The notes: generated by a model from the letters alone, not told the origin. A stretch of DNA of 64,000 nucleotides from Verrucomicrobiota bacterium (GCA_023426435.1 JAFAAS010000018.1:1-64000), one strand, 5' to 3'; shown: positions 32,301 through 40,108, counted from the first letter of the stretch. Numbers and translations: made by a program.

Positions 32301-32899
32301 GGCCAATTGCCGTTGGTCGCGGAAAAACTCTCGACCGACACGTAATATTGTCCGGCCGCCCGCACGACCTTGTGGAACTGCCCGCCGCCGCCGAGCGTGA
32401 CGCGGGTATCGAGGGTCAACAGCAGATCTTCGAACGCCGTATCGGTTGCGGTGGGCCACACGATGACGCCGTGGGCGCTTTTGGCGGCGGCGACATTGGC
32501 GTTGAAGCGAACGACGTCGGGATTGTCGTTTCCGCGCAACGCGATCGACGCGAGGAATTGATTCGGGGCCGTTTCGACATCGAAGCCCATCGAGAAGCCG
32601 CCGAGACTCGCGGGGGCCGCACCTCCGAAGGCGAGCGTATCGAAATATCGTAACACGCGCGTGTCGTTCGCGCCGGCCGTGCCGAGTCCCAGATCGAGGC
32701 CGGTCGTCGCGGTGCCGCTGAGATTGGGATTCGACGTGCCGGTGTAGGCGTTGAGCGTGCCGTCGAACACGTAGGTTTGTGCGACGGCTTGGGCAGCGAT
32801 GAACACGAGGGCCAGCACGGCGCCGGCGGAGCGGAAGAACGTGGCGCGCCGGCGGAGAGGCGCACACGAGCGATGATGATCGAAGGATGCGGTTTTCAT
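23327..32899 (-). CDS. Giant modular secreted protein with two hydrolase-like domains and poly-Ser linkers, 3190 aa
   Basis: Order by approximate residue: signal peptide 1-40; VFDGTLNAY beta domain 40-263; three BIG2 Ig-like repeats 267-510 (NKNVTWSSSDENVATVDASG); GH-like core 1 at 523-1070 with LYVEYSNENWN; beta domain to 1175; poly-Ser linker 1 (about 1175-1227); a second VFDGTLNAY domain to 1450; discoidin-like domain 1455-1615; poly-Ser linker 2 (about 1617-1668); second discoidin-like domain 1670-1845; FN3 1848-1942; GH-like core 2 at 1943-2322 with IYIEYSNEVWN; Ig-like 2328-2410; CBM9-like 2412-2615; He_PIG-like 2617-2710; three MBG-like repeats 2711-2928; C-terminal beta-solenoid with about nine LNGN-type repeats. 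No membrane anchor or sortase motif. The ATG at 32899 starts the signal peptide. Probably a cell-surface or released multi-substrate polysaccharide enzyme. Confidence 0.82.
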   Translation of the reverse strand: MKTASFDHHRSCAPLRRRATFFRSAGAVLALVFIAAQAVAQTYVFDGTLNAYTGTSNPNLSGTATTGLDLGLGTAGANDTRVLRYFDTLAFGGAAPASLGGFSMGFDVETAPNQFLASIALRGNDNPDVVRFNANVAAAKSAHGVIVWPTATDTAFEDLLLTLDTRVTLGGGGQFHKVVRAAGQYYVSVESFSATNGNWPLSSTANTTWQPWDFTANGGNNFAVTFSSPVAPTAATVDAIGVYFVATSNSAIVHDISRMGWASSAVSDVSVTPTEFFLLPGNSRILEAQIVPESARNKNVTWSSSDENVATVDASGTVTAVAVGTAAITVTTEDGGFTAASDVTVTLPTVTGVTVSPTELPLEVSYTGQLTAEVQPGSSINKNVTWSSSDEEVATVDANGLVTALAVGSATITVTTEEGNFTAQAAIEVVPALVTSVTILPDSRDVIVGQTVPFAVTVEPEAAANKNVTWTSLNPSVATVTEDGRVTGVATGSATIRVTSDDGGFTDEATVNVVPLPAPTPETGLPRIAATNLHWVRDWLPPILADALQNTAGIRIWAQLSTEDPVPVDADGWPTADARIWLWHNQPNPRLGTYTLTFEGQATVAFTSPAMVVQSNVYDANTDSSVVTLSLIAPTTELRMSLTNTNGGVRNVKLMRPIAPGATESHAPGEVVDRVMRDQLARLDIIRYMDPSNINANPEIAWSDRRLPDKFQNRRISYSVAGSNMRETGVAWEYVIAIANATMTDAYICLPAMADDDYITKVAQMFRYGSDGVNPYTEPQADPVWAPLNPELKLYVEYSNENWNTGGAFPQSTYVANRGIALVTADLNHPLNYDGFIASTGQVSSNGGNLRLRYSAYRASQMSRLFRAVFPDQMMTRVRPLWCYQVKQNNTDDVHGLDFISGYYASSEGLAPSYFFWGAGPANYRAAAGGATIDSVWTTGQMDRETFKTRMTNNARMIASYGIPFVTYEGGPAFGDPQGSTAAHPLAEPAFYDPRLYTEMIESYEIFEETGGVFQTTYVWHQDFRFGHIDPSTHSDQTPRAMALYNASLSNNARPLDIGQTLPFTFTGTNYWSVSPFNGTNVLTAVGRRVSYLMRSVAGDDYTATINYSTSGAASFAILVDGELVEIINTPGAVSNASTSAYAFSLPANFLSGVTVQKIAGTGDVTVNAVEISDGTSSSSSSSSSSSSSSSSSSSSSSSSSSSSSSSSSSSSSSSSSSSSSSSSSSSGGPVTVTHVFDGTLNAYTTSNVQVNGTVSSDLDLGLGNAGANDTRELLAFSTSDLAFGATAPAAFGGFVMDVDVSPAPGSTVLALVLRNDTPEAIRFQSAVAGAKRSHAVALWPVSDAGMFDTVQLELSTRVVAGTGGAFHKVVRAGGKYYVSVESFATADSDWPLAPTTATTWQEWDFTANGGNNFAVEFTAPIAPTSEIVDAVGVYFVANTTGSIQMDLSRMGYVPGIVTPPEPESYRYLRFEATALAGNGQLQIGEIEWLVDGTRYPTTPLTSNNSAGVVVTSNYAFPGNAWRVFDHNNASNQTFFFISSGTTPLPVHITADLGETAISPNGVRISRASWSDNLTGLRISGSNDGANWTTLVEDDDALPDFALVDGVDQATYEFTPPPGGSSSSSSSSSSSSSSSSSSSSSSSSSSSSSSSSSSSSSSSSSSSSSSSGGLPVAQPYQYLRLWIDGSAVTSGTNAGRVFLREMRLLSGENQLPLTVPTSNTGNADYTISSSTANINAQDRPAFVFDRNVNSHWYINTADANNVANVNPQEMTVRFNNGPVYITGVRLEIPSYILASAFRLEGSNDGTAWTPLIQRTGLNSSDYPEVVVAGPPSVLAGTFEFASVPGNLDTDPPTVPSNVAVSSTSDLTANVSWTPSTDAGSGVSIYTIYVNDEFWTTSTSTDITLHGFSPESTYTVTITATDGLGNVSAASTPVQLTTGAGEPAVKSMQLGTGLWSDTAGMWREGVNFAAEWANYENSNPFSDAFLDDIRPFKVLRFMDWVATNNNWTVDWSERKQPDDQNQTVNPNFQEENIRAAHGVAVEWMIRLCNILDADMWFTIPHAVNDAYATQLGALIKQHLEPERKIYIEYSNEVWNADFAQAIYASDQGLALGLHQNVAETYSQNDTSLARARFYVKRTLELQAAFDAGFGADANNQIVYVLAGQAGASQSPKLHRDALADPVTNPTGRTIDVYSIAPYFGGSLNGGAPDILDQMINDIDTTVMNRVQTHYNVWSPLGIPLIAYEGGQHIVNFADAASRNPVMYSAYKHYLDAIAPYFEVFVHYNYPQGWSPLRAFGSKPSVGYPDLLSYKHRALTDWIELNPDSATGSVPIIVTQPQGASVGSGANVTLQILAIGSPPITYQWYRNGEPIVGETAATLTLSDLDLSLNGSTYHVVASNGAGSVQSETATLSVSEISIQHATGEIVVDGVGADEAWSAATAHALGNVSLGTVSGPADLSATYRATWDASGLYVFVDVTDDVLVADTTGSNPNEWMFDSVDLYIDATNAKQTFYSTGVGQYVYRWNGALEAASGNPSLAGITVASETTASGYTAEFHFPWSTLGVTPAAGDVIGFEVMINDNDTPGSTTRDGKIAWFGTADQAWSNPLLFGSVRLAGSPNSAPTISTTTLDNGTVGVAYEQTLSASGGNGALVWSIASGSLPDGLSLSTEGVIAGVPTAAGTSNVVVRVADSDSVEDPSDEATQSLTLVIDAGQASVTLGNLSQTYSGAPRAVSVATAPTGLDVDVTYDGSSTPPTNVGTYAVVATIADPNYTGSATGTLTITPAVAVVSLGNLSHTYDGSPKAASATTTPAGLAVVLTYDGSSTAPSEVGSYTVNAVVTDPNHVGSATGTLTIAEATATITFHGLRQAYDGTPKSVSVTTVPAGLPVTITYGGGSEAPTLPGTYEVEATIDSPSYSGAAIETLRITVTALVRRAPTLNGGLDGSVQVLNAESTTLNGNAWVSGDLLVRGTPTVRLNGRPVYGGTIDASGEASPSNHTITLNGNAALRHVVRRVDAIAMPSVSAPPAPTGTTNVSLNKASDNVGNWSKVRNLTLNGNAGTRTVPAGTYGTITINGNSSIILGVAGATEPAVYNLQGLVVNGNASVQVVGPVMLTLAQGVSFSGNVGANDHPEWLTLRVANGGVTLNGNVNLHGQVEAPSGTVTINGNSTLNGQVISDRLVINGQGALVQPDSE

Positions 32900-33330
32900 T
32901 TTAATGGGGGCTTCGCCGTGGGTTCGGAACGTCGCGCGCGCCCGGCCAAGGCGGCGTGAAGCACAGGCAGCGGCGGCGCTCACGGGGAGCGTTCGATGGG
33001 CGGAAAAAGAAGAAACGGGGCAGCAGCCGCACGGGCTGCAGGCGGGCCAAAACGGGGGCGAATCAGGGCGCTCCGCGTCAGGGGCATTCTAGACCGGTCA
33101 AATAGGAGGGCGATTTAGAGAAGGCGCGCTGGAGGAACAACGGGGCGGGGGGCGCAGCGACGAAGATGTCGCGAGGGGCGGAAAAGCGGGACGCTAACAA
33201 TCGGAGTCCAAAAACCTGGAAGTAACAGTATCCTAACTTTGGAGACGAACGCGGGGTGCGGGTTGAACATGGGAACGGGAGAGCGGCAGCCCGGCCAAGC
33301 CAGCCGGGCCGCCGCCATCTGCCCCACAAA
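32900..33330. other. Intergenic region upstream of the giant gene
   Basis: No gene. It contains the upstream region of the 3190-aa gene (minus strand) and, next to the TonB receptor's stop, a GC-rich hairpin (33289-33309). No match to the GTTCRTC palindrome was seen here. Confidence 0.5.
33289..33309 (-). terminator. Hairpin after the first TonB receptor
   Basis: GCCCGGC (33289-33295) and GCCGGGC (33303-33309) around a 7-base loop, 21 bp past the stop of the receptor. No T run follows, so termination is uncertain. Confidence 0.35.
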
Positions 33331-36300
33331 CTAGAACGTGAACGAACTGGTGATCGCCCAGCTGCGACCTTCCTGGATGCGCATGGCACCGGGCGTGCCG
33401 TCGGGTTGCGCGTTGAGCGGGATGAGTTTGTTCTTCCCGAACGCGTTGTAGACATTCAGCTGGATGCGCCAGTTGATCTTATCGGTGAGCCGGCGGCTGT
33501 AGCTGATCCACAGGTCCGCGCGCGTTTCCGAGTCGGTGTTGAACGGAGCACCGAGATTGGGAACTTCCATCCCGTTGCTGTCGACCATCGGCGCGTAGTC
33601 GTAAGTCGCACCGTCTTCGTAGCGGACGGCGCCGCCGAGACCGATGCCGCGGAGAGCGCCTTCCTGGAACGAGTAGTTCGTCACCAGGTTCGCACGCCAT
33701 TCGCGGATCTCGGGTTGCTTCTGGCCGTTGAGATGGCGGATCAGGCTGTATTGCCCCCAGAACGGAGCCCACACGCGACCGAAGACACCTTGCGGATTAT
33801 TCGGCTGGCTGAAGATCGGCATATCGCCGGCCGGCGTGTTGCGGAAACGGTCGTCGATGAACTCGAGGAAGTTCACGAGCGACTCGCCCGGCACGCGGTC
33901 ACGGATCGCTTCAGTCTTCGACGCGTTGATGGCGACGCGCCAGTTCGGCAGCGGATTCGCGGTGAACTCGATCTCGAGACCCTTGGAGACCGAGTCCTCC
34001 GTGAACACGTGCGTGCCCGGACGACGGAGACGCACGGGATTGCTCGGCCCGTCGGGTCCGAACAGCGAGCCCTGCCAAACCGTCGCCGGCCCGAACTTCG
34101 GGAACGTCGCGTTCAAGTCGGCGAGGAAATCCCCGTAAGCGGGCATCACGACATTCATGAGCGCGTCAGGCCCACCTTTCGCGTCGGGGAAGCCCGTCGG
34201 CTGAATTTCGCCACGAAGCAGACGTCCGTAGGTTTCGGCCGAGGACCACATCGCTTGTTCGAACTGGAACCAGTTCGACAAGCTCCGCGTGAGCGTCGCG
34301 TCGCTGACCGATGTTTTGTATTTCGTCAGGCGAAGCGAGTAGCGGTTGTCCTTCGTCGCGAGGAGCACGCCGTAGTCGGTCGTCTTGCCCGCGGGCGGAG
34401 GAAGAAGATCGCCGAAGAAATCGGTGCGGCCGGCGGAAGGCTGGAAGGATTCACCCTTGTTGTAGAACAATGTGACCTTCAGCGGCAGGCGGTCTTCGCC
34501 GAGCATCTTGTGGAGGTGGGAAACCACGCTCCAGTTGCGCGATTCGACCGTTTGCGTCTGCGGCGTGACCGCATCGAAGTTGAACACCGAGGGATCGACA
34601 TTCGCGTGGCTGTCGGCGCGATTCGGCGCGGTGAAGATCACCGCTTCGGATTTGTCCTCGCGCCAGCCGTAGGTGGCGACGATCGAATCTTTCCAGAAAT
34701 GCCCCTGCCACACGGCGACGAGCGACTCGACGTTGAAGCGGTTCAACGTCGCGGAGAGCGTCGAGTAGTCGAGGCTCGCCTGCGTGCCGTCGAGCGGATC
34801 GATGAGGTTGAAGGTGCCGGTGGTCCAACCGCGGTAGTTCGCCGGGTTCTGTGACTGCGTGGTGTATTGCGTCTGGTTGAAGCCAATGCCCGGCGCCCAC
34901 GGATCGCCCGGATTCACCGAGGCGGGGGCAGTCCAGGTCGTATCGAAATAACGGATAGACTGACTGCCGGCGGGCGGAACGACGTAAGCATCGACGTTGC
35001 TCAGGTGCAGGCCATTCGCGAGCGAGGCGCCGCGCAGATCGCCGCTGATGTAGTAGCGGGGATTGATGCGCGCCGGAACGCCGCTGATCGCCGCCGCGCT
35101 GCCGATGAGCGAGGTGAACGCGGCGTCGGGCTGGCGCAATTGGAACGTGCGCAGCTCGGAGTCGCGATTGTCCTCCATCGCAACACCGGTCAGGCGATGC
35201 TTGCCGAGGATGCGGGCGAAGAGGTTGTCGTTGTTGCGAGCGAAGTTGTGCTCGCCGAAGAGCTGGGCGCGGAAGGCTTCGCGCTCGGTGCGGATCAGAC
35301 GATTGCCACCGAGTGCCTCTTCCTCGACGTAGGCGCGGCCGACGTTCGGGTTCGGCGTGTTGTCGGGATTGACCTCGTTGATGTCGATCTTGATGCGGTT
35401 CCACCACGAGAGAATGCCGGTCTGCCCGCTCGTGCTTTCTTCGCGATGATACGTCACGTCGTAGCCGAGGCGGTTGTCGAGGAACGTCTGCGAAAGGCTG
35501 ACATCCCAGGTGTCCCAGTCGGTGAACTCACGCTTGTTGGGGCCATCGAGGAGCTTGTTGTAGAAGTCGAAGATCCGCGGGTCGGTGATGGCCTTCGCAT
35601 CGTAAGCGCCGATGCTGTAGAACGGAAGTTGTTCGCCTTGGGCGTAAGCCGCGGAGTTCTCGATCCAGAACGGCGAGAATGAGCGTCCCCAGATCGTCGT
35701 GTTGGTCGCGCCGACAAGGTTTCCGTTCGGCAGACGATCGACACCGACAACCTGGCCGGACGAGGTCAGCGCGCCCTGCGCGAGAACGTTGGGATAGATC
35801 CAGTGCGGAGCCTGACCGGCCCCGTTGAAAACATAGCGCGGCCCCAACTCGAAAATCGGAGCGAGCCACGGATTGTAGTTCGGATCGGTCGTCGCGTTGT
35901 TGAAGAGGTAGGGATTCACCGTCTGCCCGCCCTGCCCTCCCTCCGAACGCGGCACGAAGAACGGCGTGATCTGATCGATCGGCGCAACGAACCGCGGCCG
36001 ATTGCTGTCGATTTTGCCGTGCTCGAAATTCGCCGAGATCTGGAGCGTGTTGGCGCGATTGTTCAGGAAACCGGGACGGTAAGTCACGGCGCCATACACG
36101 CGCTCGTCATCCTCAAACGCCGGATCCTGACGAAACTTCTGATGATCGCCGAGCAGCGCGATGCGGACCGCGAGCTCCTGCGGGATGAGCACGTGGTTGT
36201 AATTCAACGACGCGCGCTTGCTGCCAAATTGATCGTAACGAAGTTCGACCGCGCCCGACGTGCGATTCACGTTGGCCTGGTCGGTCGTGGCATTCACCAC

Positions 36301-36891
36301 GCCCGCCGGACTGCCCAAACCGAAGAGGATGGCGTTCGGTCCGCGTTGAAGATCGACGCGACTGACATTGTAGCCGTCCCACGGCACGTCGGTGAGGAAG
36401 TAGTTGCGGGTGTTGTCGGCGGCAGTGAGACCGCGCACGCGGGTGTTGGCATTCGGGTTGCCGAAACCGTTCTGCTCCTCCGTGCGTTCCGAGCCGATGC
36501 TCGCGCCGGAGAAATTGCCGCGGGGGCCGCCCACTTCCGTTCCGACCACATACGCGAGCAGCGTCTCGTTATCGGTCGCACCGATGTCCTGAAGAAACTC
36601 CTTCGTGACAACCGAGATCGCGGAACCGACGTCAGCGAGATCGGTGCGGATGCGCGTGCCAGCGAGCGTGTCGGCAGCTTGATATCCACGGTCGCGTTCG
36701 GACGAGACCGTGAACGGCGACAACACGATCACTTCATCTTCTAGAGCCTCGGCCGTTGGCGCGGGCGCCGCGGATTGCGCGTGGAGCGAGCCGATGCCGA
36801 CAGCGGCAGCCAACAAGGCGGACAACGGAGTTCGCCTGGTCGCGAAAAGCCGGGCGTGTGTGGCCCGGTCGGGATTTCTGATTTGATGCAT
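33331..36891 (-). CDS. TonB-dependent outer-membrane receptor, 1186 aa
   Basis: After a signal peptide (about 20-38, LSALLAAAVGIGSLHAQ) comes the verrucomicrobial lead EDEVIVLSPFTVSSERDRGY, then the plug domain (TLAGTRIRTDLADVGSAISV, RVRGL, GPNAILFGLGSPAGVVN) and a long 22-strand barrel ending in ...WAITSSFTF with a terminal Phe. It imports oligosaccharides across the outer membrane using energy from TonB/ExbBD. The ATG at 36891 starts the signal peptide; the open frame upstream is Pro/Arg noise. No SusD-like gene follows. It lies between the giant hydrolase gene and the symporter/uxuA pair, all on the minus strand. Confidence 0.9.
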   Translation of the reverse strand: MHQIRNPDRATHARLFATRRTPLSALLAAAVGIGSLHAQSAAPAPTAEALEDEVIVLSPFTVSSERDRGYQAADTLAGTRIRTDLADVGSAISVVTKEFLQDIGATDNETLLAYVVGTEVGGPRGNFSGASIGSERTEEQNGFGNPNANTRVRGLTAADNTRNYFLTDVPWDGYNVSRVDLQRGPNAILFGLGSPAGVVNATTDQANVNRTSGAVELRYDQFGSKRASLNYNHVLIPQELAVRIALLGDHQKFRQDPAFEDDERVYGAVTYRPGFLNNRANTLQISANFEHGKIDSNRPRFVAPIDQITPFFVPRSEGGQGGQTVNPYLFNNATTDPNYNPWLAPIFELGPRYVFNGAGQAPHWIYPNVLAQGALTSSGQVVGVDRLPNGNLVGATNTTIWGRSFSPFWIENSAAYAQGEQLPFYSIGAYDAKAITDPRIFDFYNKLLDGPNKREFTDWDTWDVSLSQTFLDNRLGYDVTYHREESTSGQTGILSWWNRIKIDINEVNPDNTPNPNVGRAYVEEEALGGNRLIRTEREAFRAQLFGEHNFARNNDNLFARILGKHRLTGVAMEDNRDSELRTFQLRQPDAAFTSLIGSAAAISGVPARINPRYYISGDLRGASLANGLHLSNVDAYVVPPAGSQSIRYFDTTWTAPASVNPGDPWAPGIGFNQTQYTTQSQNPANYRGWTTGTFNLIDPLDGTQASLDYSTLSATLNRFNVESLVAVWQGHFWKDSIVATYGWREDKSEAVIFTAPNRADSHANVDPSVFNFDAVTPQTQTVESRNWSVVSHLHKMLGEDRLPLKVTLFYNKGESFQPSAGRTDFFGDLLPPPAGKTTDYGVLLATKDNRYSLRLTKYKTSVSDATLTRSLSNWFQFEQAMWSSAETYGRLLRGEIQPTGFPDAKGGPDALMNVVMPAYGDFLADLNATFPKFGPATVWQGSLFGPDGPSNPVRLRRPGTHVFTEDSVSKGLEIEFTANPLPNWRVAINASKTEAIRDRVPGESLVNFLEFIDDRFRNTPAGDMPIFSQPNNPQGVFGRVWAPFWGQYSLIRHLNGQKQPEIREWRANLVTNYSFQEGALRGIGLGGAVRYEDGATYDYAPMVDSNGMEVPNLGAPFNTDSETRADLWISYSRRLTDKINWRIQLNVYNAFGKNKLIPLNAQPDGTPGAMRIQEGRSWAITSSFTF

Positions 36892-37200
36892 GGGGTTATG
36901 TCTGGGTTGTGATGAGCACTCGCGCTGTAGCGGACGCGCAGTGCAAAACGGGTTGGGACTAAGCGGCGGGCATCTGCGGAAAGGCGGTCTTTCAAAAGGG
37001 GCCGCGGGCGGCGCCACCGCGGGAGGCGTCGTGCGGCAGGGGAATGGGCGGAGTCTCGCTCAACTTTCGTCCGCCTCAACCGCCTCACAATTCTTCCGGT
37101 TGAACAAATCGCGCGCGACCGACGCGTTTCGACCGTTGTCACATGTTTTCGGATACGACCGGCCCGCGGGCGAATGGGCTGCTCCGGTCCGCGGAGGACG
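36892..37200. other. Promoter region of the first TonB receptor
   Basis: 309 bp without a gene, between the symporter stop and the receptor start. A weak match to the candidate operator, TTTCGTCCGCCTCAAC (37065-37080, 12 of 16), lies about 175 bp upstream of the receptor start. Confidence 0.4.
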
Positions 37201-38985
37201 TCACCACACGAACAGCAAACGCGTGCCAAGCCACGTGGCGACCACGAGCCCGATCGACGCGAGCGCGATCCGCAACATTCCACGATAATACCACGGAAGT
37301 TTCCGCTCGTGCCTCAGTTCGAGCGCGCTGCCAGATCCGAAAATTTTGTCCTGCGCATCGAGCTCATCCAGCCGCCGCAGCTCCGCTTCATCGATCGATT
37401 CCGGGCCGGCTGGCACCAAGCCGGCGTCGACGAGCGCCGGCAGCTTGATCCCGGCTCGCACCAGCCGGGCTTCGTCGCCGACCGGCGTGTTCAACACCAC
37501 ATGAAAACGTCGCACCCGCGCGTCGTCCTCACGTCCCCCGAGCCAAGTGCCCGCCAGCATTCCCACCAGCGATGCGGCCGTGGAGACGAAAACCGTCATG
37601 GCGAACGACCGCTCCGCCGCAACCAGCCAGCTCACCTCATCGGTCAACGCGGTCGCGACCGATACCGCCAGATACCCGAGCGAACCGGCGAGCAGCGAGC
37701 ACCATGCGCCCAAACGGTTCGAACGCCGCCACAACACCGCGAAGTAAATCGGAATGCCGAGAAAGCTCAGCAGGTTGAAGGCGAGTTTGATGTATTGAGA
37801 AATCGAGGACAGCCACAGCGTCGACAGCGCCGCGAACAAGATCGACGCGCCCACCCAGATTCGCGCCGCTTTCAGATACTCCGACGCCGGCCGCCCTTTC
37901 GCGATAAAACGCCGATAGATGAAATCCACGAACATCGCCGACGAAGTCGTCGCATACGTCCCGGCACTCGACATCGCCGCCGCGAAGAAACTCGCCAGCA
38001 AGAGGCCGATGAACATCGGCGGCAGGATCCGCTGCATCACGATCCCCCACCCCAATTCCGGGTCGGCCTGAAGCGCGGCGGCAAGCTCCGGCGCTTCGAC
38101 GCTCAGCACGTCCCGCTGATAGATCAGAAATTGGATCCCGTAGAGCGCGAACAGCAGCGTGATGACGCGCTTCCACAAATGGCCCCAACCGCACTGGGTC
38201 GCCGCGCGCTCGTCGCGCGAAACGGCGATCCAGTTGTAGATCCACGGCGCCGCGATTCCGCCGACGAGCGCCGCCACGTTCAGCGCAATCACCGTTTCCA
38301 GGCCCATCGCCGGCGAAGTCATGTTCCAGGTTTCGTCCGGCAGCGCGCGCAAGGCTGGCAGCCCGCCCGACTCCTTCCAGAGAAACGGCAGTCCGACAAA
38401 GCCGAGAATCAACAGGCACATGAGTCCTTGGAAAATATCGTTGATCAGCGTCGACATCATCCCGCCAGCGCAGACGTAAACACCCACCACGATTGCGATC
38501 AGCCAGACGTGAAACTGCACGTTCGCCGCAGGTTCTTCGAAAATCGGCATCATGCCCGCGAGAATCTTTCCGACCGCGAGCAGGAACATCCCGATGAAGA
38601 GCACGCAAAGCGTCCCCGCGACGAATCCATAAAAGCCCGCGAGTCGCTCGCCATAGCGCATCGCGATGAACTCGGCCGCATTGTAAACGCGCGCGCGCCG
38701 ATAGTAGGTCGCGAACGCGTAGTAGATCGGCGTCGCGAAAAGGAAACTCCACCAATACCACACGCCCGAGAGCCCGCCTTCATAACCGCCGCGCGCGACG
38801 ACCACCGCTTCGTTGCCTGCGATCGCCGAGGCGAAAACGAAGATGAACGAGACCCACGGGCCCCATTTGCCGCCGGCGACGAGAAAATCTCCGAGCGTCT
38901 TCGTGCGCCGCCCGCCCACGATCACGCCGAAATACAGCACGGCCGCGAAGTAGAGTCCCAAAACCGTCCAATCGAGCCAGTGCAT
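37201..38985 (-). CDS. Sodium:solute symporter (SSS family), 594 aa
   Basis: About 13-14 membrane helices. The first, WTVLGLYFAAVLYFGVIVGG, is followed by RRTKTLGDFLVAGGKWGPWV, the family's conserved substrate/sodium segment, then FASAIAGNEAVVVARGGYEG. The later helices include the MSSAGTYATTSSAMFVDFIY segment, with the Ser/Thr-rich sodium site. A soluble C-terminal stretch (about 510-560) precedes a last helix. It takes up a sugar or uronate with sodium at the inner membrane. It lies 101 bp downstream of mannonate dehydratase on the same strand, so a uronic acid or uronate-containing oligosaccharide is a reasonable substrate, by inference. Confidence 0.88.
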   Translation of the reverse strand: MHWLDWTVLGLYFAAVLYFGVIVGGRRTKTLGDFLVAGGKWGPWVSFIFVFASAIAGNEAVVVARGGYEGGLSGVWYWWSFLFATPIYYAFATYYRRARVYNAAEFIAMRYGERLAGFYGFVAGTLCVLFIGMFLLAVGKILAGMMPIFEEPAANVQFHVWLIAIVVGVYVCAGGMMSTLINDIFQGLMCLLILGFVGLPFLWKESGGLPALRALPDETWNMTSPAMGLETVIALNVAALVGGIAAPWIYNWIAVSRDERAATQCGWGHLWKRVITLLFALYGIQFLIYQRDVLSVEAPELAAALQADPELGWGIVMQRILPPMFIGLLLASFFAAAMSSAGTYATTSSAMFVDFIYRRFIAKGRPASEYLKAARIWVGASILFAALSTLWLSSISQYIKLAFNLLSFLGIPIYFAVLWRRSNRLGAWCSLLAGSLGYLAVSVATALTDEVSWLVAAERSFAMTVFVSTAASLVGMLAGTWLGGREDDARVRRFHVVLNTPVGDEARLVRAGIKLPALVDAGLVPAGPESIDEAELRRLDELDAQDKIFGSGSALELRHERKLPWYYRGMLRIALASIGLVVATWLGTRLLFVW

Positions 38986-39086
38986 GATGAAGGTCTCCTC
39001 AATTTTTCCGCCGAAAATTGAGCGGGGCTCCGCCCTGCCCTCCTCGTGCTGCGATGTTCACCTTCGGCGTCACGAACATCGCCCCT

Positions 39087-40025
39087 TCACACCGCGTGCA
39101 TCAGCCCCCGCAGATAACCCGCGGCGAACAAGCGGCCGAGCATTTCGTAACCGGGCGTCTCGTTCGTCTCGCCCGCCATCGACGGCGCGTGATCCGGCCG
39201 CACCGTTCCGCGATACCCGACCTCTTTCAACACGCGAAACACCGCCGCCATGTCGATCTGGCCGTTGTCATGCCAGGTCTCGACGAAGTGCTCCGCCGTG
39301 CCGCGCACATTGCGCGCGTGGAAGAAAAAAATCTTCTCCGCGAGCGATCGAATCCCGCCCAGCAGATCAATCCCGGCCGGTGAAAACGATCCCACGCAGT
39401 AACAAATTCCGTTCGCCTTGCTCGGCACCAGATCGACCACGCGACGAAACGCCTCGTTCGAAATGATGATTTGATCCTGCCCGTTCACGGACGGCAGCGG
39501 CGGATCGTCCGGATGAAGCGCGAGCTTGATCCCCGCGTCTTCCGCGACCGGCACGACTTCCTCGAGAAAACGTTTCAGGTTGTCCCACAACTTCGCCGCC
39601 GGCGTCGGTTGGGCGGGACGTCCGTCAGCATCCGTGACATTGCGCCCGATGTTGCGCAGATCGAACTCCGTCACTTTCGCGCCACCGCGCTCGAGCACCT
39701 CCGCACTCGTGCGCTGCCAATCTTCGGCCGGCATCCAGTTGTAGCAGAGAACGGTCATCTCCGTTTCGGCCATGTTGCGAATGAGCGTTTTGAAATCCTC
39801 CACCTGCTTCGCCCGGCCCGGCAGATCGTGCACAAAAGCGAGATGCGGAATCTTCCGCTCGATGTGCGTGAGGCGGATGCCGAACGATTCGACGCGACGC
39901 TTCATCCCTCGCAGCCGCTCCACGTCGAGTCCGGGATACGCCAGCACGAGTTCTTCGACCCCGACCTGCGCGGTCAATTGAAGATTCCGCTCGGTGAGCG
40001 GATTCACGATCATGGAAAGACGCAT
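39087..40025 (-). CDS. uxuA: Mannonate dehydratase, 312 aa
   Basis: The enzyme dehydrates D-mannonate to 2-keto-3-deoxy-D-gluconate in glucuronate catabolism. Family motifs are present: HIERKIP near 55-60, CYNWMPA at 94-100, LALHPDDPP (168-176, metal site), CVGSFSP (210-216), HARNVRG (236-242), WHDNGQIDM (251-259) and RPDHAPSM (276-283). It is somewhat shorter than the E. coli enzyme, as are other members of this branch. The ATG at 40025 is chosen because the domain starts there; the upstream open frame crosses the divergent promoter region. It is followed by the SSS symporter and faces a divergent propeller-protein gene across a candidate operator (40093-40108). Confidence 0.9.
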   Translation of the reverse strand: MRLSMIVNPLTERNLQLTAQVGVEELVLAYPGLDVERLRGMKRRVESFGIRLTHIERKIPHLAFVHDLPGRAKQVEDFKTLIRNMAETEMTVLCYNWMPAEDWQRTSAEVLERGGAKVTEFDLRNIGRNVTDADGRPAQPTPAAKLWDNLKRFLEEVVPVAEDAGIKLALHPDDPPLPSVNGQDQIIISNEAFRRVVDLVPSKANGICYCVGSFSPAGIDLLGGIRSLAEKIFFFHARNVRGTAEHFVETWHDNGQIDMAAVFRVLKEVGYRGTVRPDHAPSMAGETNETPGYEMLGRLFAAGYLRGLMHAV

Positions 40026-40092
40026 AAACAACAGGGGTTCGGGGCGCGGAATCCACTCAGCCGATTCGTCGCGGGCGAACAATCTCACGCGG

Positions 40093-40108
40093 ATTCGTCC
40101 GGATGAAC
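40093..40108. promoter_or_regulatory. Candidate LacI-family operator between uxuA and propeller gene
   Basis: ATTCGTCCGGATGAAC, matching the consensus at 15 of 16 positions, lies in the 163-bp divergent region, 68 bp from the uxuA start and 81 bp from the 40189 start. Confidence 0.55.
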
